Part shown: piece after piece, positions 45,224 through 55,978 of the stretch
Position numbering within the stretch: position 1 is the first letter of the stretch
Layout: each line of letters opens with the position of its first letter
NCBI RefSeq assembly: GCF_000471905.2
Contig: NW_006497025.1
Coordinates: 519,079 to 583,078 of the forward strand
DNA: 64,000 nucleotides
Reading direction: 5' to 3'
From: Amborella trichopoda
Taxonomy: Eukaryota > Streptophyta > Magnoliopsida > Amborellales > Amborellaceae
Translations under genes and position numbers: made by a program
Notes under the pieces: generated by a model
Told to the model about the DNA's origin: nothing
Seen by the model: the letters and a program-made list of their open reading frames with translations, nothing else
The model's database searches: none

Positions 45224-47031
45224 GAGGTTCAATATCGATCGATTTTTTGTGACTCAGGGATCTACAATTTTTTGTGACTCCACCGGAAACAATTTTCAGA
45301 AATCTACAATCTTGCAAAAATCTGGTTACTCAAGTACTTGTTCTCTTTCCAATAAGGTATTCTTTGAGCAAAAAGTTCCTTCATTGTATTTTCTGATATG
45401 GTATTTTGTTTACATTCCTTGCATCGGAATTTTTTTATCATTCCATCTCTTGTAGTGAGCCACCTCTTGCTTCCTTCTTGATTTTTTCATACCATCTATT
45501 GTTTTCTCTTGAAGCAATCTTTTTGGTTACTTTCTCTCTCATCTTAACACATTGTTTCTCCCCATCATGTTCTCCCCATTAACCTCATATAACTTTATGT
45601 GTTGACCACTGCCCTCATAAAGCGCTTCCATTGCAATAAACTAATCCTCTGTTTAGGTATTCAGATCATGTTCGATGTCTGGAATGTCAATCCAATAAAC
45701 TGAAGCTTTTGAAGCATATTCAGTAACTTTACCATTTTTTTTGTCCTTCGTTTCTTATCATTGCGCTCCAAAATTACCGCAACCTGAAAAAAAAAAAAAA
45801 CCCAGGTTTGTGTGTTAATTTTTCTATTCCCAAAACCACTTTCGTCTCTCAAGCATCGAGCTTCTGTTTCCAATTTCTCTTATCAGTGAGGCCCTCAATC
45901 TGATTGTGTGTCTTTGTTCATCTAGCATCGAAACCTAGGTAAACTATTGCGGTCATACTCTCCTCTGATGCCAGACACTTGGTGAGCCGGATCTGAAACC
46001 CTCCTCTAAATCTGCATCTGAAAAATGCCCTCTAAAACCTTGATACCCTAACCTCATATTTGAGGTCAGGAATTTTAGTACCCTACTATTGGATTGTTAG
46101 AAAGCACTGGTTTGCTCGGCAAATACCATGACAAAATTTGCTTCCGGTTTTGCTTTGTTTGCTTCTCATGGTGCAAGTTTTCCACCTGCTCTACAAGTTT
46201 GCAAAGCAACAAGTGTCTTAATAAGTTTCGTTTAATTTGCAAAGCAACAAGTTTGCTTCTGATAGTGCAAGTTTGCAAGTTGAAGAGAGAGCTTAGAAGA
46301 AGAGAGAGAGCGAAACAACATTACCTGTATTTCGGATACCTGAGGCTTATCCCAAAGGCGAGGTTTTGATACTAGGGTGTGAGAGCTCTGCAAGTATTGG
46401 GCCTTTGCCTTGTATGCAATAAATCTTTGAGCTTCTGCACCGAATGGATCCATCTTTTGCCCATGCCCCTTTTCCCATTGAAGAAGATGAATGAGATGAA
46501 AATAGTTTTGGGATTTCAAGCTTGTGATTGGGACAAAAGGAGTTGAGTGAGCCGGATGAACCTACTACAAGTGATTCAAAGCCTTCATCTCTAAAGATAA
46601 ACAAGAAAGAGAAGATATACTTGGGTCCACACTGCGCTCCTCCCTCTCTCAGTAAGCAAGAAGAACTAAGTGCCTCAGGGCGAAGCAACGACTCAAGAAT
46701 AAACTTAAAGATGTTGATAATAAATTTTCTGGTGTTGGTATGGAAAACAAGGTCGAGCAGATTTGAGAGATAGTTGGTGGGAGTAATAAGGTAAGTGCCG
46801 TTATGTCAAAGACTTCTCCTCGAGATTGGCTTGACCCCACTGCCATGAGTCACAGTTTGAGAGGTCTTCTCATTAGAGAAAGAGAGAGTTGGTTGCTCAT
46901 CTCCTTCTTTTGCTTATGGATCTTGATCTCGGGTTTTAGATCCATCTGAGTCTCACCAGCCACTTAGATATGATATTGTCATTGACCATCTCCGTCAACC
47001 TAAAGAGACCCATCTGGAATGATTTTTTTTT

Positions 47032-47400
47032 ATCGAGTTTTTCGTTACTCGATCATGTATGTTCTCTATCAACCTAAAAACACCCCTTTGAAATGATATT
47101 TTTTTATCGAGCTTTTCGTTACTCGATTATGTATCTTCTAGTCTGCGAGCTGTTGAATCGGTCTCATATCCAAATCGAGTTTTGTTGTATGTTATGGATA
47201 CTTACGTTTAATGATTGAGTTCTTTCGTTGCTCAATCCTATTGAATGATGGAGTTTTTCGTTACTCCATCATGTTTAATGATCGTATTTTTTGCTATTGG
47301 ATCATGTCTGTTGATCGAGTTTTTTGTTACTCTATCCCGAATGTTTCTGAGGCTCTATTGTTGAGGGAGTTTTTCGCTACTCGATCCAGAATGTTCTTGA
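47032..47400 (+). repeat. Array of short stem-loops, unit 1
   Basis: Perfect or near-perfect hairpins with a conserved loop close to TTTTTCGTTA. Stems include ATCGAG/CTCGAT at 47032-47053 and again at 47106-47127, GATTGAG/CTCAATC at 47213-47237 and GATGGAG/CTCCATC at 47247-47270. Weaker ones follow (GATCGAG/CTCTATC near 47313). Stem sequences change in both arms together. Homologous arrays with additional hairpins lie at 49246-49780 and 51630-52165. Confidence 0.75.
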
Positions 47401-47560
47401 GGTCGTCTGCTCCTGAGATCTACCACTTTTATGTGCTTGTTGTTCAAGCAATATATGTTTGTTGTCCGAGCAATCTAAAGATCACTATTCATTTTTGGCA
47501 ACTTAGCATTATTTAAACTCCAGCTGCTTTGTGTCAATGTATCTTTAATTTGATGGGGAG

Positions 47561-47887
47561 TGTTAGAATATGAATATCTCGTGTTAATATTGATTGATAC
47601 ATCATTATGGATACATCTCAATATATCTCTTGATAAGATTAGGATATGTATCATACTGATACATATCAGTACGGATATGCATTTGCATGGATACATATCT
47701 CTTGATAAGTTTAAGTGATGTCTATCCATAATCATTAGTATTTATCTTTAACTGTTACAAGCTGTATATTTATTCAGGGTCTGATATATTCTTAATTAAT
47801 CAATAAAGAGAGAGTTCTCTGCAGTATTATGAAATAATCTTCCATTGGAGCTTAATGCCCAAATATACAGAAATACAGTTTCTAACA
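47561..47887 (+). repeat. LTR 2 (3' LTR of the original insertion)
   Basis: Begins TGTTAGAATATGAATATCTC, ends TTTCTAACA, and is followed by TCAAC. Nearly identical to LTRs 3 and 4. Confidence 0.93.
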
Positions 47888-47892
47888 TCAAC

Positions 47893-48687
47893 TGGTTCAC
47901 AAAAAAGTAAATATCAAACATCTTCCTTCATCAAAAAATACTATGGTAGAGTTCATGCATCTCCTTCTCTTTGCAATCCATCATGATCCAATTTGTTGGA
48001 TATAGTGATATCCAAAATCACCCATATAAATAAATTCTATATTATGTGGGATTGAGATTGATATTGATAAGTTATTAAAAGAAATAGAAAATCAAAACAG
48101 ATTAAGACTCTTAGGTATATCTCTTGGTTTTTGAGATATATGTAACATATATATAAAATTTTGTATTTAGTTTGAATTCATAACCTTATATATGGGATGA
48201 AAGATGAAAGAATATGTATGCTCTATTTGAGTCACCATATGGGAAATGTTGCTTCCTCTAAAGAGAGAGGCAGGGGCCTCTTGTGCATGAGAGGCAAGGC
48301 TTCCCCTTAGAGAGAATGAAACTTCCTATATAGAGAAAACTACTATGATGTCTCCTGAAGATTTTGAATGGCTTCCCTTTTTAGTGATAGAAAGTCTTGG
48401 TTGCTCTCAATGTTCTCTTCATGAACATTGGTTTAGCTGTGAAATAGAGATGATAGATTAGTAGTGGTGTTGATCGAGAGAATATGCCTAAAAGGTATTA
48501 TTCGACTGGGTTTCGTCGAGGGTTAGAGAGGTAGATCTATGTCTCAAAATATGTGATGTAACTTTCATTGGTAATATGGATTTCAGTTTGTCGTGCCTGT
48601 GGATGTAGCCGTTATGAGATGAACAACGTAAATCTTTGTGTTCTTGTGGTATGTGTGTTTCATTCTTTATTTCTCATATTATGGCTT
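47893..48687. other. Flanking DNA duplicated with the array, unit 1
   Basis: About 0.8 kb of non-coding sequence. The same sequence recurs at about 50275-51069 and 52655-53448. Open frames of 60-116 codons here recur only because the DNA is duplicated. Confidence 0.7.
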
Positions 48688-48797
48688 CCACTCTCGGGTG
48701 TGATGGTAAAACGCTCGAGTAGCCAGCATAAGAGTGCTGGTTCGAGTCTTGAGAGTAGCCATTTTGTATATAAAAAACCAAAGGTTATGACTGTTTA
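48688..48797 (+). mobile_element. Au-like SINE, 5' part (unit 1)
   Basis: Has the same head as the full SINE at 53449-53618, including GTGATGGTAAAACGC (A-box-like) and the RNA polymerase III B box GGTTCGAGTCT. It is cut after ATGACTGTTTA, where an inverted piece begins. Confidence 0.8.
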
Positions 48798-48855
48798 TAC
48801 AAGCCATAATAGAAAGGGTGGCAACCCGATGCTGATCCCACCTACGCAGGGTCTC
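48798..48855 (-). repeat. Inverted SINE 3' end at the duplication junction (unit 1)
   Basis: This is the reverse complement of 53575-53632, the SINE 3' end plus its downstream flank; two substitutions are seen. Its end GGGTCTC joins the retrotransposon interior (CTCCTCCCTC) with a 3-base overlap CTC. Confidence 0.92.
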
Positions 48856-49245
48856 CTCCCTCTCTCACTAAGCAAGAAAACTAAGTGCCTCAGGGCGGAA
48901 GCAACGACTCAAGCATAAACTTAAAGGTGTTGATAATAAATTTTTTGGTGTTGGTATGGAAAACAAGGTCGAGCAGATTAGAGAGATAGTTGGTGGGAGT
49001 AATAAGGTAAGTGTCGCTATGTCAAAGACTTCTCCTCGAGATTGGCTTGACCCCACTACCATGAGTCACAGTTTGAGAGGTCTTCTCACTAGAGGAAGAG
49101 AGAGTTGGTTGCTCCTCTTCTTCTTTTGCTTATGGATCTTGATCTCAGGTTTTAGATCCATCTGAGTCTCACCAGCCACGCTGATATGATATTGTCATTG
49201 ACCATCTCCGTCAACCTAAAAAGACCCATCTGGAATGATTTTTTT

Positions 49246-49780
49246 ATCGAGTTTTTCGTTACTCGATCATGTATGTTCTCTATCAACCTAAAAACACCCC
49301 TTTGGAATGATATTTTTTTATCGAGCTTTTCGTTACTCGATTATGCATCTTCTAGTCTGCGAGCTGTTGAATCGATCTCATTTTCAAATCGAGTTTTGTT
49401 GGCTATTCCAAGTGCCTCCTGTTTAATGATCGAGTTTCTCGATCCAGAATTGATGATTAAGTTTTTCATTACTTGATCATGTTTGATGATTGGGCTTTTT
49501 CTTACTCAATCCTATTTGGATGATGAAGTTTTTAGTTACTCAATCTTGTGTGAGGCTTACTTGATCTTGTATGTTATGGATACTTACGTTTAATGATTGA
49601 GTTCTTTCGTTGCTTAATCCAATTGAATGATGGAGTTTTTCGTTACTCCATCATGTTTAATGATCGTATTTTCTGCTATTGGATCATGTCTGTTGATCGA
49701 CTTTTTCATTACTCTATCCCGAATGTTCCTGAGGCTCTATTGTTGATGGAGTTTTTCGCAACTCGATCCCGGATGTTCTT
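49246..49780 (+). repeat. Array of short stem-loops, unit 2
   Basis: Hairpins include ATCGAG/CTCGAT at 49246-49267 and 49320-49341, GATCGAG/CTCGATC with a 3-base loop at 49428-49444, and GATTAAG/CTTGATC at 49455-49478. Further GATTGGG/CTCAATC, GATTGAG and GATGGAG members follow. Confidence 0.75.
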
Positions 49781-49942
49781 GAGGTCGTCCGCTCTTGAGA
49801 TCTACCACTTTTATGTGTTTGTTGTTCAAGCTATATATGTTTGTTGTCCGAGCAATCTAAAGATCACTATTCATTTTTGGCAACTTAGCATTATTTAAAC
49901 TCCAGCTGCTTTGTGTCAATGTATCTTTAATTTGATGGGAAG

Positions 49943-50269
49943 TGTTAGGACATGGATATCTCGTGTTAATATTGATTGATACATCATTATGGATACATAT
50001 CAATATATCTCTTGATAAGACTAGGATATGTATCATACTGATACATATCAGTACCGATATGCATCTGCATGGATACATATCTCTTGATAAGTTTAGGTGA
50101 TGTCTATCCATAATCATTAGTATTTATCTTTAACTGTTACAAGCTGTATATTTATCCAGGGTCTGGTATATTATTAATTAATCAATAAAGAGAGAGTTCT
50201 CTACAGTATTATGAAATAATCTTCCATGGGAGCTTAATGCTCAAATATACAGAAATACAGTTTCTAACA
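49943..50269 (+). repeat. LTR 3
   Basis: Same length as LTR 2 and nearly identical. Followed by CAACTGGTTCAC, that is, the duplicated flank rather than a new target site. Confidence 0.93.
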
Positions 50270-51069
50270 CAACTGGTTCACAAAAAAATAAGTATCAAAC
50301 ATCTTCCTTCATCAAAAAATACTATGGTAGAGTTCATGCATCTCCTTCTCTTTGCAATCCATCATGATCCAATTTGTTGGATATAGTGATATCCAAAATC
50401 ACCCATATAAATAAATTCTATATTATGTAGGATTGAGATTGATATTGATAAGTTTTTAAAAGAAATAGAAATCAAAACAGATTAAGACTCTTAGGTATAT
50501 CTCTTGGTTTTTGAGATATATTTAACATATATATAAAATTTTGTATTTTGTTTGGATTCATGACCTTATATATGGGATGAAAGATGAAAGAATATGTATG
50601 CTCTATTTGAGTCACCATATGGGAAATGTGGCTTCCTCAAAAGAGAGAGGCAGAGGCCTCTTGTGCATGAGAGGCAAGGCTTCCCCTTAGAGAGAATGAA
50701 GCTTCCTATAGAGAGAAACACAACTATGATGTCTCCCGAAGATTCTGAATAGCTTCCCTTTTTAGTGATAGAAAGTCTTGGTTGCTCTCAATGTTCTCTT
50801 CATGAACATTGGTTTAGCTGTGGAATAGAGATGATAGATTAGCAGTGGTGTTGATCGAGAGAATAGGTCTAAAAGGGTATTCCTCGACTTGGTTTTGTCG
50901 TGGGTTAGAGAGGTAGTTCTATGTATCAAAATATGTGATGTAACTTTCATTGTTAATGTGGATTTCAGTTTGTCGTGCCTGTGGATGTAGCCGTTATGAG
51001 ATGAACAACGTAAATCTTTGTGTTCTTGTGGTATGTGTGTTTCATACTTTATTTCTCATATTATGGCTT

Positions 51070-51180
51070 ACACTCTCGGGTGTGATGATAAAACGCTCGA
51101 GTAGCCAGCACAAGAGTGCTGGTTCGAGTCTTGAGAGTGGCCAATTGTGCATAAAAAACCAAAGGTTATATGACCGTTTA
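51070..51180 (+). mobile_element. Au-like SINE, 5' part (unit 2)
   Basis: As in unit 1, with B box GGTTCGAGTCT. Truncated after ATGACCGTTTA by the inverted piece. Confidence 0.8.
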
Positions 51181-51238
51181 TACAAGCCATAATAAAAAGG
51201 GTGGCAATCCGGTGCTGGTCCCATCTACGCAGGGTCTC
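51181..51238 (-). repeat. Inverted SINE 3' end at the duplication junction (unit 2)
   Basis: The same junction as at 48798-48855, with the same breakpoints, showing that both arose from one event. Confidence 0.92.
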
Positions 51239-51629
51239 CTCCCTCTCTCACTAAGCAAGAAGAACTAAGTGCCTCAGGTCGGAAGCAACGACTCAAGCAT
51301 AAACTTAAAGATGCGGATAACAAATTTTCTGGTGTTGGTCATGAAAACAAAGTCGAGCAGATTTGAGAGATAGTTGGTGGGAGTAATAAGGTAAGGGCCG
51401 CTATGTCAAAGACTTCTCCTCGAGATTGGCTTGACCCCAATGCCATGAGTCACAGTTTAAGAGGTCTTCTCACTAGAGAAAGAGAGAGTTGGTTGCTCCT
51501 CTCCTTCTTTTGCTTATGGATCTTGATCTCAGGTTTTAGATCCATCTGAGTTTCACCAGCCACCTTGATATGATATTGTCATTGACCATCTCTGTCAACC
51601 TAAAAAGACCCATCTGGAATGATTTTTTT

Positions 51630-52165
51630 TCATCGAGTTTTTCGTTACTCGATCATGTATGTTCTCTATCAACTTAAAACACCTCTTTGGAATGATATGT
51701 TTTTATCGAGCTTTTCGTTACTCGATTATGCATCTTCTAGTCTGCGAGCTGTTGAATCGGTCTCATATCCAAATCGAGTTTTGTTGGCTATACCAAATTC
51801 CTCCTGTTTAATGATCGAGTTTCTCGATCCAGAATTGATGATTAAGTTTTTCGTTACTTGATCATGTTTGATGATTGAGTTTTTTGTTACTCAATCCTAT
51901 TAGACGATAGAGTTTTTAGTTACTCAATCTTGTGTGAGGTTTACTTGATCTTGTATGTTATGGATACTTACGTTTAATGATTGAGTTCTTTCGTTGCTCA
52001 ATTCTATTGAATGATGGAGTTTTTCTTTACTCCATCATGTTTAATGATCGTATTTTCTGCTATTGGATCATGTCTGTTGATCGAGTTTTTCGTTACTCTA
52101 TCCCGAATGTTCCCGAGGCTCTATTGTTGATGAAGTTTTTCGCTACTCGATCCCGGATGTTCTTG
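51630..52165 (+). repeat. Array of short stem-loops, unit 3
   Basis: The homologous array of the third unit, beginning with an ATCGAG...CTCGAT hairpin and including GATTAAG/CTTGATC, GATTGAG/CTCAATC and GATGGAG/CTCCATC members. Confidence 0.75.
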
Positions 52166-52326
52166 AGGTCGTCTGCTCTTGAGATCTACCACTTTTATGT
52201 GCTTGTTGTTCAAGCTATATATGTTTGTTGTCCGAGCAATCTAAAGATCACTATTTGTTTTTGGCAACTTAGCATTATTTAAACTCCAACTGCTTTGTAT
52301 CAATGTATCTTTAATTTGATGGGGAG

Positions 52327-52649
52327 TGTTAGGACATGGATATCTCGTGTTAATATCGATTGATACATCATTATGGATACATATCGATATATCTCTTGAT
52401 AAGATTAGGATATGTATCATACTGATACATATCAGTACGGATATGCATTTGCATGGATACATATCTCTTGATAAGTTTAGGTGATGTTTATCCATAATCA
52501 TTAGTATTTATCTTTAACTGTTACAAGTATATTTATCCAGGTCTTGTATATTCTTAATTAATCAATAAAGAGAGAGTTCTCTGCAGTATTATGAAATAAT
52601 CTTCCATGGGAGCTTAATGCTCAAATATACAGAAATACAGTTTATAACA
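52327..52649 (+). repeat. LTR 4
   Basis: Begins TGTTAGGACATGG and ends TTTATAACA; a few bases shorter than LTRs 2 and 3. Followed by TCAACTGGTTC. Confidence 0.93.
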
Positions 52650-53448
52650 TCAACTGGTTCTACAAAAAAGTAAATATCAAACATCTTCCTTCATCAAAAA
52701 ATACTATGGTAGAGTTCATGCATCTCCTTCTCTTTGCAATCCATCATGATCCAATTTGTTGGATATAGTGATATCCAAAATCACCCATATAAATAAATTC
52801 TATATTATATGGGATTGAGATTGATATTGATAAGTTTTTAAAAGAAATAGAAATCAAAATAGATTAAGACTCTTAGGTATATCTCTTTGTTTTTGAGATA
52901 TATGTAACATCTATACAAAATTTTGTATTTTGTTTGGATTCATAACCTTATATATGGGATGAAAGAAGAAAAAATATGTATGCTCTATTTGAATCACCAT
53001 ATGGGAAATATTGCTTCCTCTAATGAGAGAGGCAGGGGCCTCTTGTGCATGAGAGGCAAGGCTTCCCCTTAGAGAGAATGAAGCTTCCTATATAGAGAAA
53101 CACTACTATGATGTCTCATGAAGATTTTGAATGGCTTCCCTTTTTTGTGATAGAAAGTCTTGGTTGCTCTCAATGTTCTCATGAACATTGGTTTTGCTGT
53201 GGAATAGAGATGATAGATTAGTAGTGGTGTTGATCGAGAGAATAGGTCTAAAAGGGTATTCCTCGACTGGGTTTTGTCGAGGGTTAGAGAGGTAGTTCTA
53301 TGTTTCAAAATATGTGATGTAACTTTCATTGGTAATATGGATTTCAGTTTGTCGTGCCTGTGGATGTAGCTGTTATGGGATGAACAACGTAAATCTTTGT
53401 GTTCTTGTGGTATATGTGTTTCATTCTTTATTTCTCATATTATGGCTT

Positions 53449-53618
53449 ACACTCTCGGGTGTGATGGTAAAACGCTCAGGTAGCCAGCACAAGACTGTTG
53501 GTTGGAGTCTTGAGAGTGGCCATTTTGTGCATAAAAAACCAAAGGTTATGACCGTTTTCAGCTCACCCCTTCCGAGACCCTGCGTAGGTGGGACCAGCAC
53601 CGGGTTGCCACCCTTTCT
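53449..53618 (+). mobile_element. Full-length Au-like SINE
   Basis: A 170-bp element has an A-box-like GTGATGGTAAAACGC, a B box (here GGTTGGAGTCT) and a 3' part with CCTTCCGAGACCCTGCG and ACCGGGTTGCCACCCTTT, which resembles the 3' part of plant Au SINEs. It is flanked by the direct repeat ATTATGGCTT at 53439-53448 and 53619-53628, marking the insertion. This is the unrearranged copy. Confidence 0.85.
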
Positions 53619-53869
53619 ATTATGGCTTGTATTTTCGCCTATTTTGTTTTTAGATTGATAAGTACACGTTCTTGGTGCGATCCAACTTTTGGGATTCCTA
53701 CTTCCTCATCTTAGAGGCTATTAAATGCTAAAATAATATAGGTTCAAAGCACATCTAAAACATTTTCCATAGCCTAGCTTACAATGTTCTTTGACAAGTT
53801 GAGTTCAAATCTTGAATAAATCCAAAAGACGTATAAATCCAAGACTAAAACCTAAATGTATACATAAAA

Positions 53870-54345
53870 TAACTTGGAATAGAGATATTGGTATTATGAT
53901 AGTATATGGACCTGGGTATTGAGAGAGAGAGAGAGAGAGAGAGAGAGCCCATGGGAAGAGAGATAGAGAGAAAGAGAGAGAGGTAGGAGCCCATGGGGAA
54001 GAGAGACAAAGAAAGAGAGAGAGTTACCAGCTCACGTGAGTGACCCCATGGTGAGAAAGAGGGAGAGATAAGAGAGAGTGGGGGGTGAAGAAATGGGTAG
54101 GATGTGAAACAAAAGAGAGAAGGGAAATTAGAAGCCCATGTTTGGTAGTACAAAATTGTTGATGGTAATTTTATGATAAAAAAGTGAAAAAAGATGAGAG
54201 AGATGGGACTATGGGGTGTTTTGTTTTCCCAACAATTTATGCCATTCGAAAGAAAAATATGGGAAGGGGCTAATATGAAATTGAAGTGAAAATTGGGGGT
54301 TAGTACAAAATTTTTGCTAGATTATATTTTTAACTTCCTACAATT
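53870..54345. repeat. Dispersed repeat, inverted copy of 43855-44560
   Basis: Contains the reverse complements of the GTACTAACCCCCAATT and TGTTAGCCCCT blocks and a GA-rich part at 53918-54120. Confidence 0.65.
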
Positions 54346-54945
54346 TTGTAAGAGATAAAAAAATTCTTGAAAATTATTTTAGATTGGTCTTAACATATTT
54401 TAACTAAAAGTGGGTATGAGTTAAAGATTCTGGGGATTAAGTTCGTAGAATTCCTCCTTAGATCATGATGACTGATTTATGAGATAAAAAACTTAGATCT
54501 AATCCTCGTTCCCACATATTTCTTAAATCTTATTGGTTATGATGAGTCACAATTTTGGATAGGTATACCTAAGGCCCTTTAGACTTAGATAAGGAGGGAA
54601 CCCCCTCGTTCTCTACACAATTTTTTCTAGCATATCTTTCTCTCTCTAACCTCCACAACCCACTCACTCTCTTATCTCATCTCTCTCTCTCTCTAGGTGG
54701 CCACGTCACCTCATAAAGACATAGTGGTGGCATGCACCACTGTATAAGATTGAGAGATAGGGGCACACTGAGTCTTAGATTAGATCATGAGGAGGTGCTA
54801 TACAGTGGAATACCTTAAAGGGTTCAAGAAACCCTAACAGTGGGATACCCTAAGGGGTTCAAGAAACCTTAAGTGTATTATGCTCTCATAAAAACCTTAG
54901 TTTGTGAGGTATTGCTTAGGAAAGTTTTACGGCTTAAAAAATTGA
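54346..54945. other. Intergenic interval, nothing recognised
   Basis: No gene recognised. A short local duplication of GTGGAATACC/GTGGGATACC followed by TTCAAGAAACC lies at 54805-54870. Confidence 0.4.
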
Positions 54946-55406
54946 TGCATAGAGAAATAATAAACCCGAAAAATAAAAATATAAAAGTAAAAAAAGTTTA
55001 GAGAATATAACCTATCTCAAAGTCTCCAAGGTAATCCACTTCAAAAAGATCTTTTCACCTCAAAAAAATCTTTTCACAAGATTAATTTTACTCAATTCCA
55101 ATATCTTCTCCATCTCCCTCCCGTATCTCTCTTCAACTTCCACATAAATTTCTTCTCTATCTCCCCCACACATATCTCTATCTTCATCTATCTCTCTAAA
55201 TATGATGTTATCTTCTCTTTTTAAGAAATAATAAAACATAATTTCTACTTATCTTAAAAGATAACTTATTTTCTAAATTGAAATATAGGCATTCTTGGGT
55301 GACAACTCATGCCCCTATTAAAACTCACGCATAAAAATCCTTCCACCTAACTTAGCCTAGCACACTTTTTATTTATAAGAAAAAAAAGGAAAAAATAATA
55401 ATAAAA

Positions 55407-55943
55407 CTAAAATTTTGAATTTTTCAAATATCTTTCTACATCATTCTCCCCGGGTTGGGAGACGGTCGACCTCGAGCATATGGAACTCAAATCTTTTAAA
55501 GGCATTCTCAAAAGTTGGTGATGAAATTCCACCATTCTCCTTGATATTTTTCCTTCAATTTCTTCAATAAACCAATTTATCAAATGCTTTGTGCTTACCT
55601 CGAAGTAGAATACTAGAATCTCGTGTTGGATTTTGAATACTACATCACACATATCATCTTCTTCATAATTGATTTTTAAAATTTCTGGCACATTTGGGTT
55701 ATTGGCATCATCTTTTGTATCAAGATCTACCTCTTTTGGGTTATTAATATCATCTTTTGTATCAAGATCTACCTCTTTTGGGTTATTTGCGTCATCTTTT
55801 ATATCGAGATCTACATCTTCATATTTTTGTTCCTCAAATTGCCAGTTATGAAATAGATCTAGTAGACTTTGTGCAAAAAATTTGGCAATACGCTCTACCA
55901 AATCTTCTTTGAGTCTCTCACATCTTTGATCTAGAGGCTCCAT
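55407..55943 (-). CDS. 178-residue ORF of the small LTR element
   Basis: An uninterrupted frame starts about two dozen bases after the primer site and ends 34 bases inside the 3' LTR. The N-terminus MEPLDQRCERLKEDLVERI looks like a helical leader. It is followed by an acidic region with three tandem copies of a 14-residue unit (PKEVDLDTKDD.NN), then a YEEDDMCDVVF.IQ.EILVFYFEV segment and a C-terminal helix-like region ending in QPGENDVERYL. No zinc knuckle, protease, RT or integrase motif is present. It may be a gag-like or accessory protein, or an open frame kept by chance. I do not recognise the family. Confidence 0.6.
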   Translation of the reverse strand: MEPLDQRCERLKEDLVERIAKFFAQSLLDLFHNWQFEEQKYEDVDLDIKDDANNPKEVDLDTKDDINNPKEVDLDTKDDANNPNVPEILKINYEEDDMCDVVFKIQHEILVFYFEVSTKHLINWFIEEIEGKISRRMVEFHHQLLRMPLKDLSSICSRSTVSQPGENDVERYLKNSKF

Positions 55944-55966
55944 AACTAGATCTTATGAATCTCAAG

Positions 55967-55978
55967 GCTCTAATACCA
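55967..55978 (-). promoter_or_regulatory. Primer binding site (initiator tRNA-Met) of the small LTR element
   Basis: The minus strand reads TGGTATTAGAGC, identical to the site at 45212-45223, about 6 bases from the 5' LTR end. Confidence 0.9.

Larger units (their letters stand above)
45212..47560 (+). other. Internal region of the non-autonomous LTR element
   Basis: No retroviral protein domains. Several 90-113 codon open stretches at 46094-46773 on both strands do not match a family I know and may include a captured host fragment. The 3' part (47030-47400) holds the stem-loop array. The part from 46637 onward is what was later duplicated in tandem. Confidence 0.7.
44885..47887 (+). mobile_element. 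Non-autonomous LTR retrotransposon with perfect 5-bp duplication
   Basis: Two 327-bp LTRs (44885-45211 and 47561-47887) start TGTTAG and end CTAACA. A tRNA-Met primer site follows the first, and the purine-rich TGATGGGGAG precedes the second. The insertion is flanked by TCAAC at 44880-44884 and 47888-47892. The 2.35-kb interior has no gag or pol reading frame, so it must have been mobilised by another element. The two LTRs differ at a noticeable number of sites, so the insertion is not recent. Confidence 0.93.
46637..53557 (+). repeat. Tandem triplication: LTR-element 3' part + LTR + flank + SINE
   Basis: Three head-to-tail units have a period of about 2.38 kb (LTR starts at 47561, 49943 and 52327). 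Each unit has the element interior from CTCCTCCCTCTCTCA onward, one LTR, then about 0.9 kb of the original flank beginning TCAACTGGTTC, and the SINE. Units 1 and 2 end in an inverted SINE piece joined to the next interior. Unit 3 ends in the normal SINE and unique sequence. The primer-site half of the interior is present only once. Confidence 0.92.

Noticed and set aside
47032-47400. CRISPR-like array
   Set aside because: Regularly spaced similar motifs were noticed, but they are self-complementary hairpins with varying stems in a plant retrotransposon. There are no constant repeats with unique spacers.
48700-48760. tRNA gene
   Set aside because: The GGTTCGAGTCT motif is a pol III B box, but no acceptor stem or cloverleaf could be built. 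It belongs to the SINE.
47211-52282. 101-codon open frame present three times (47211, 49593, 51977) as a conserved gene
   Set aside because: The three copies come from one recent tandem duplication, so conservation is not evidence of coding. The frame runs through the stem-loop array and has no recognised domain.
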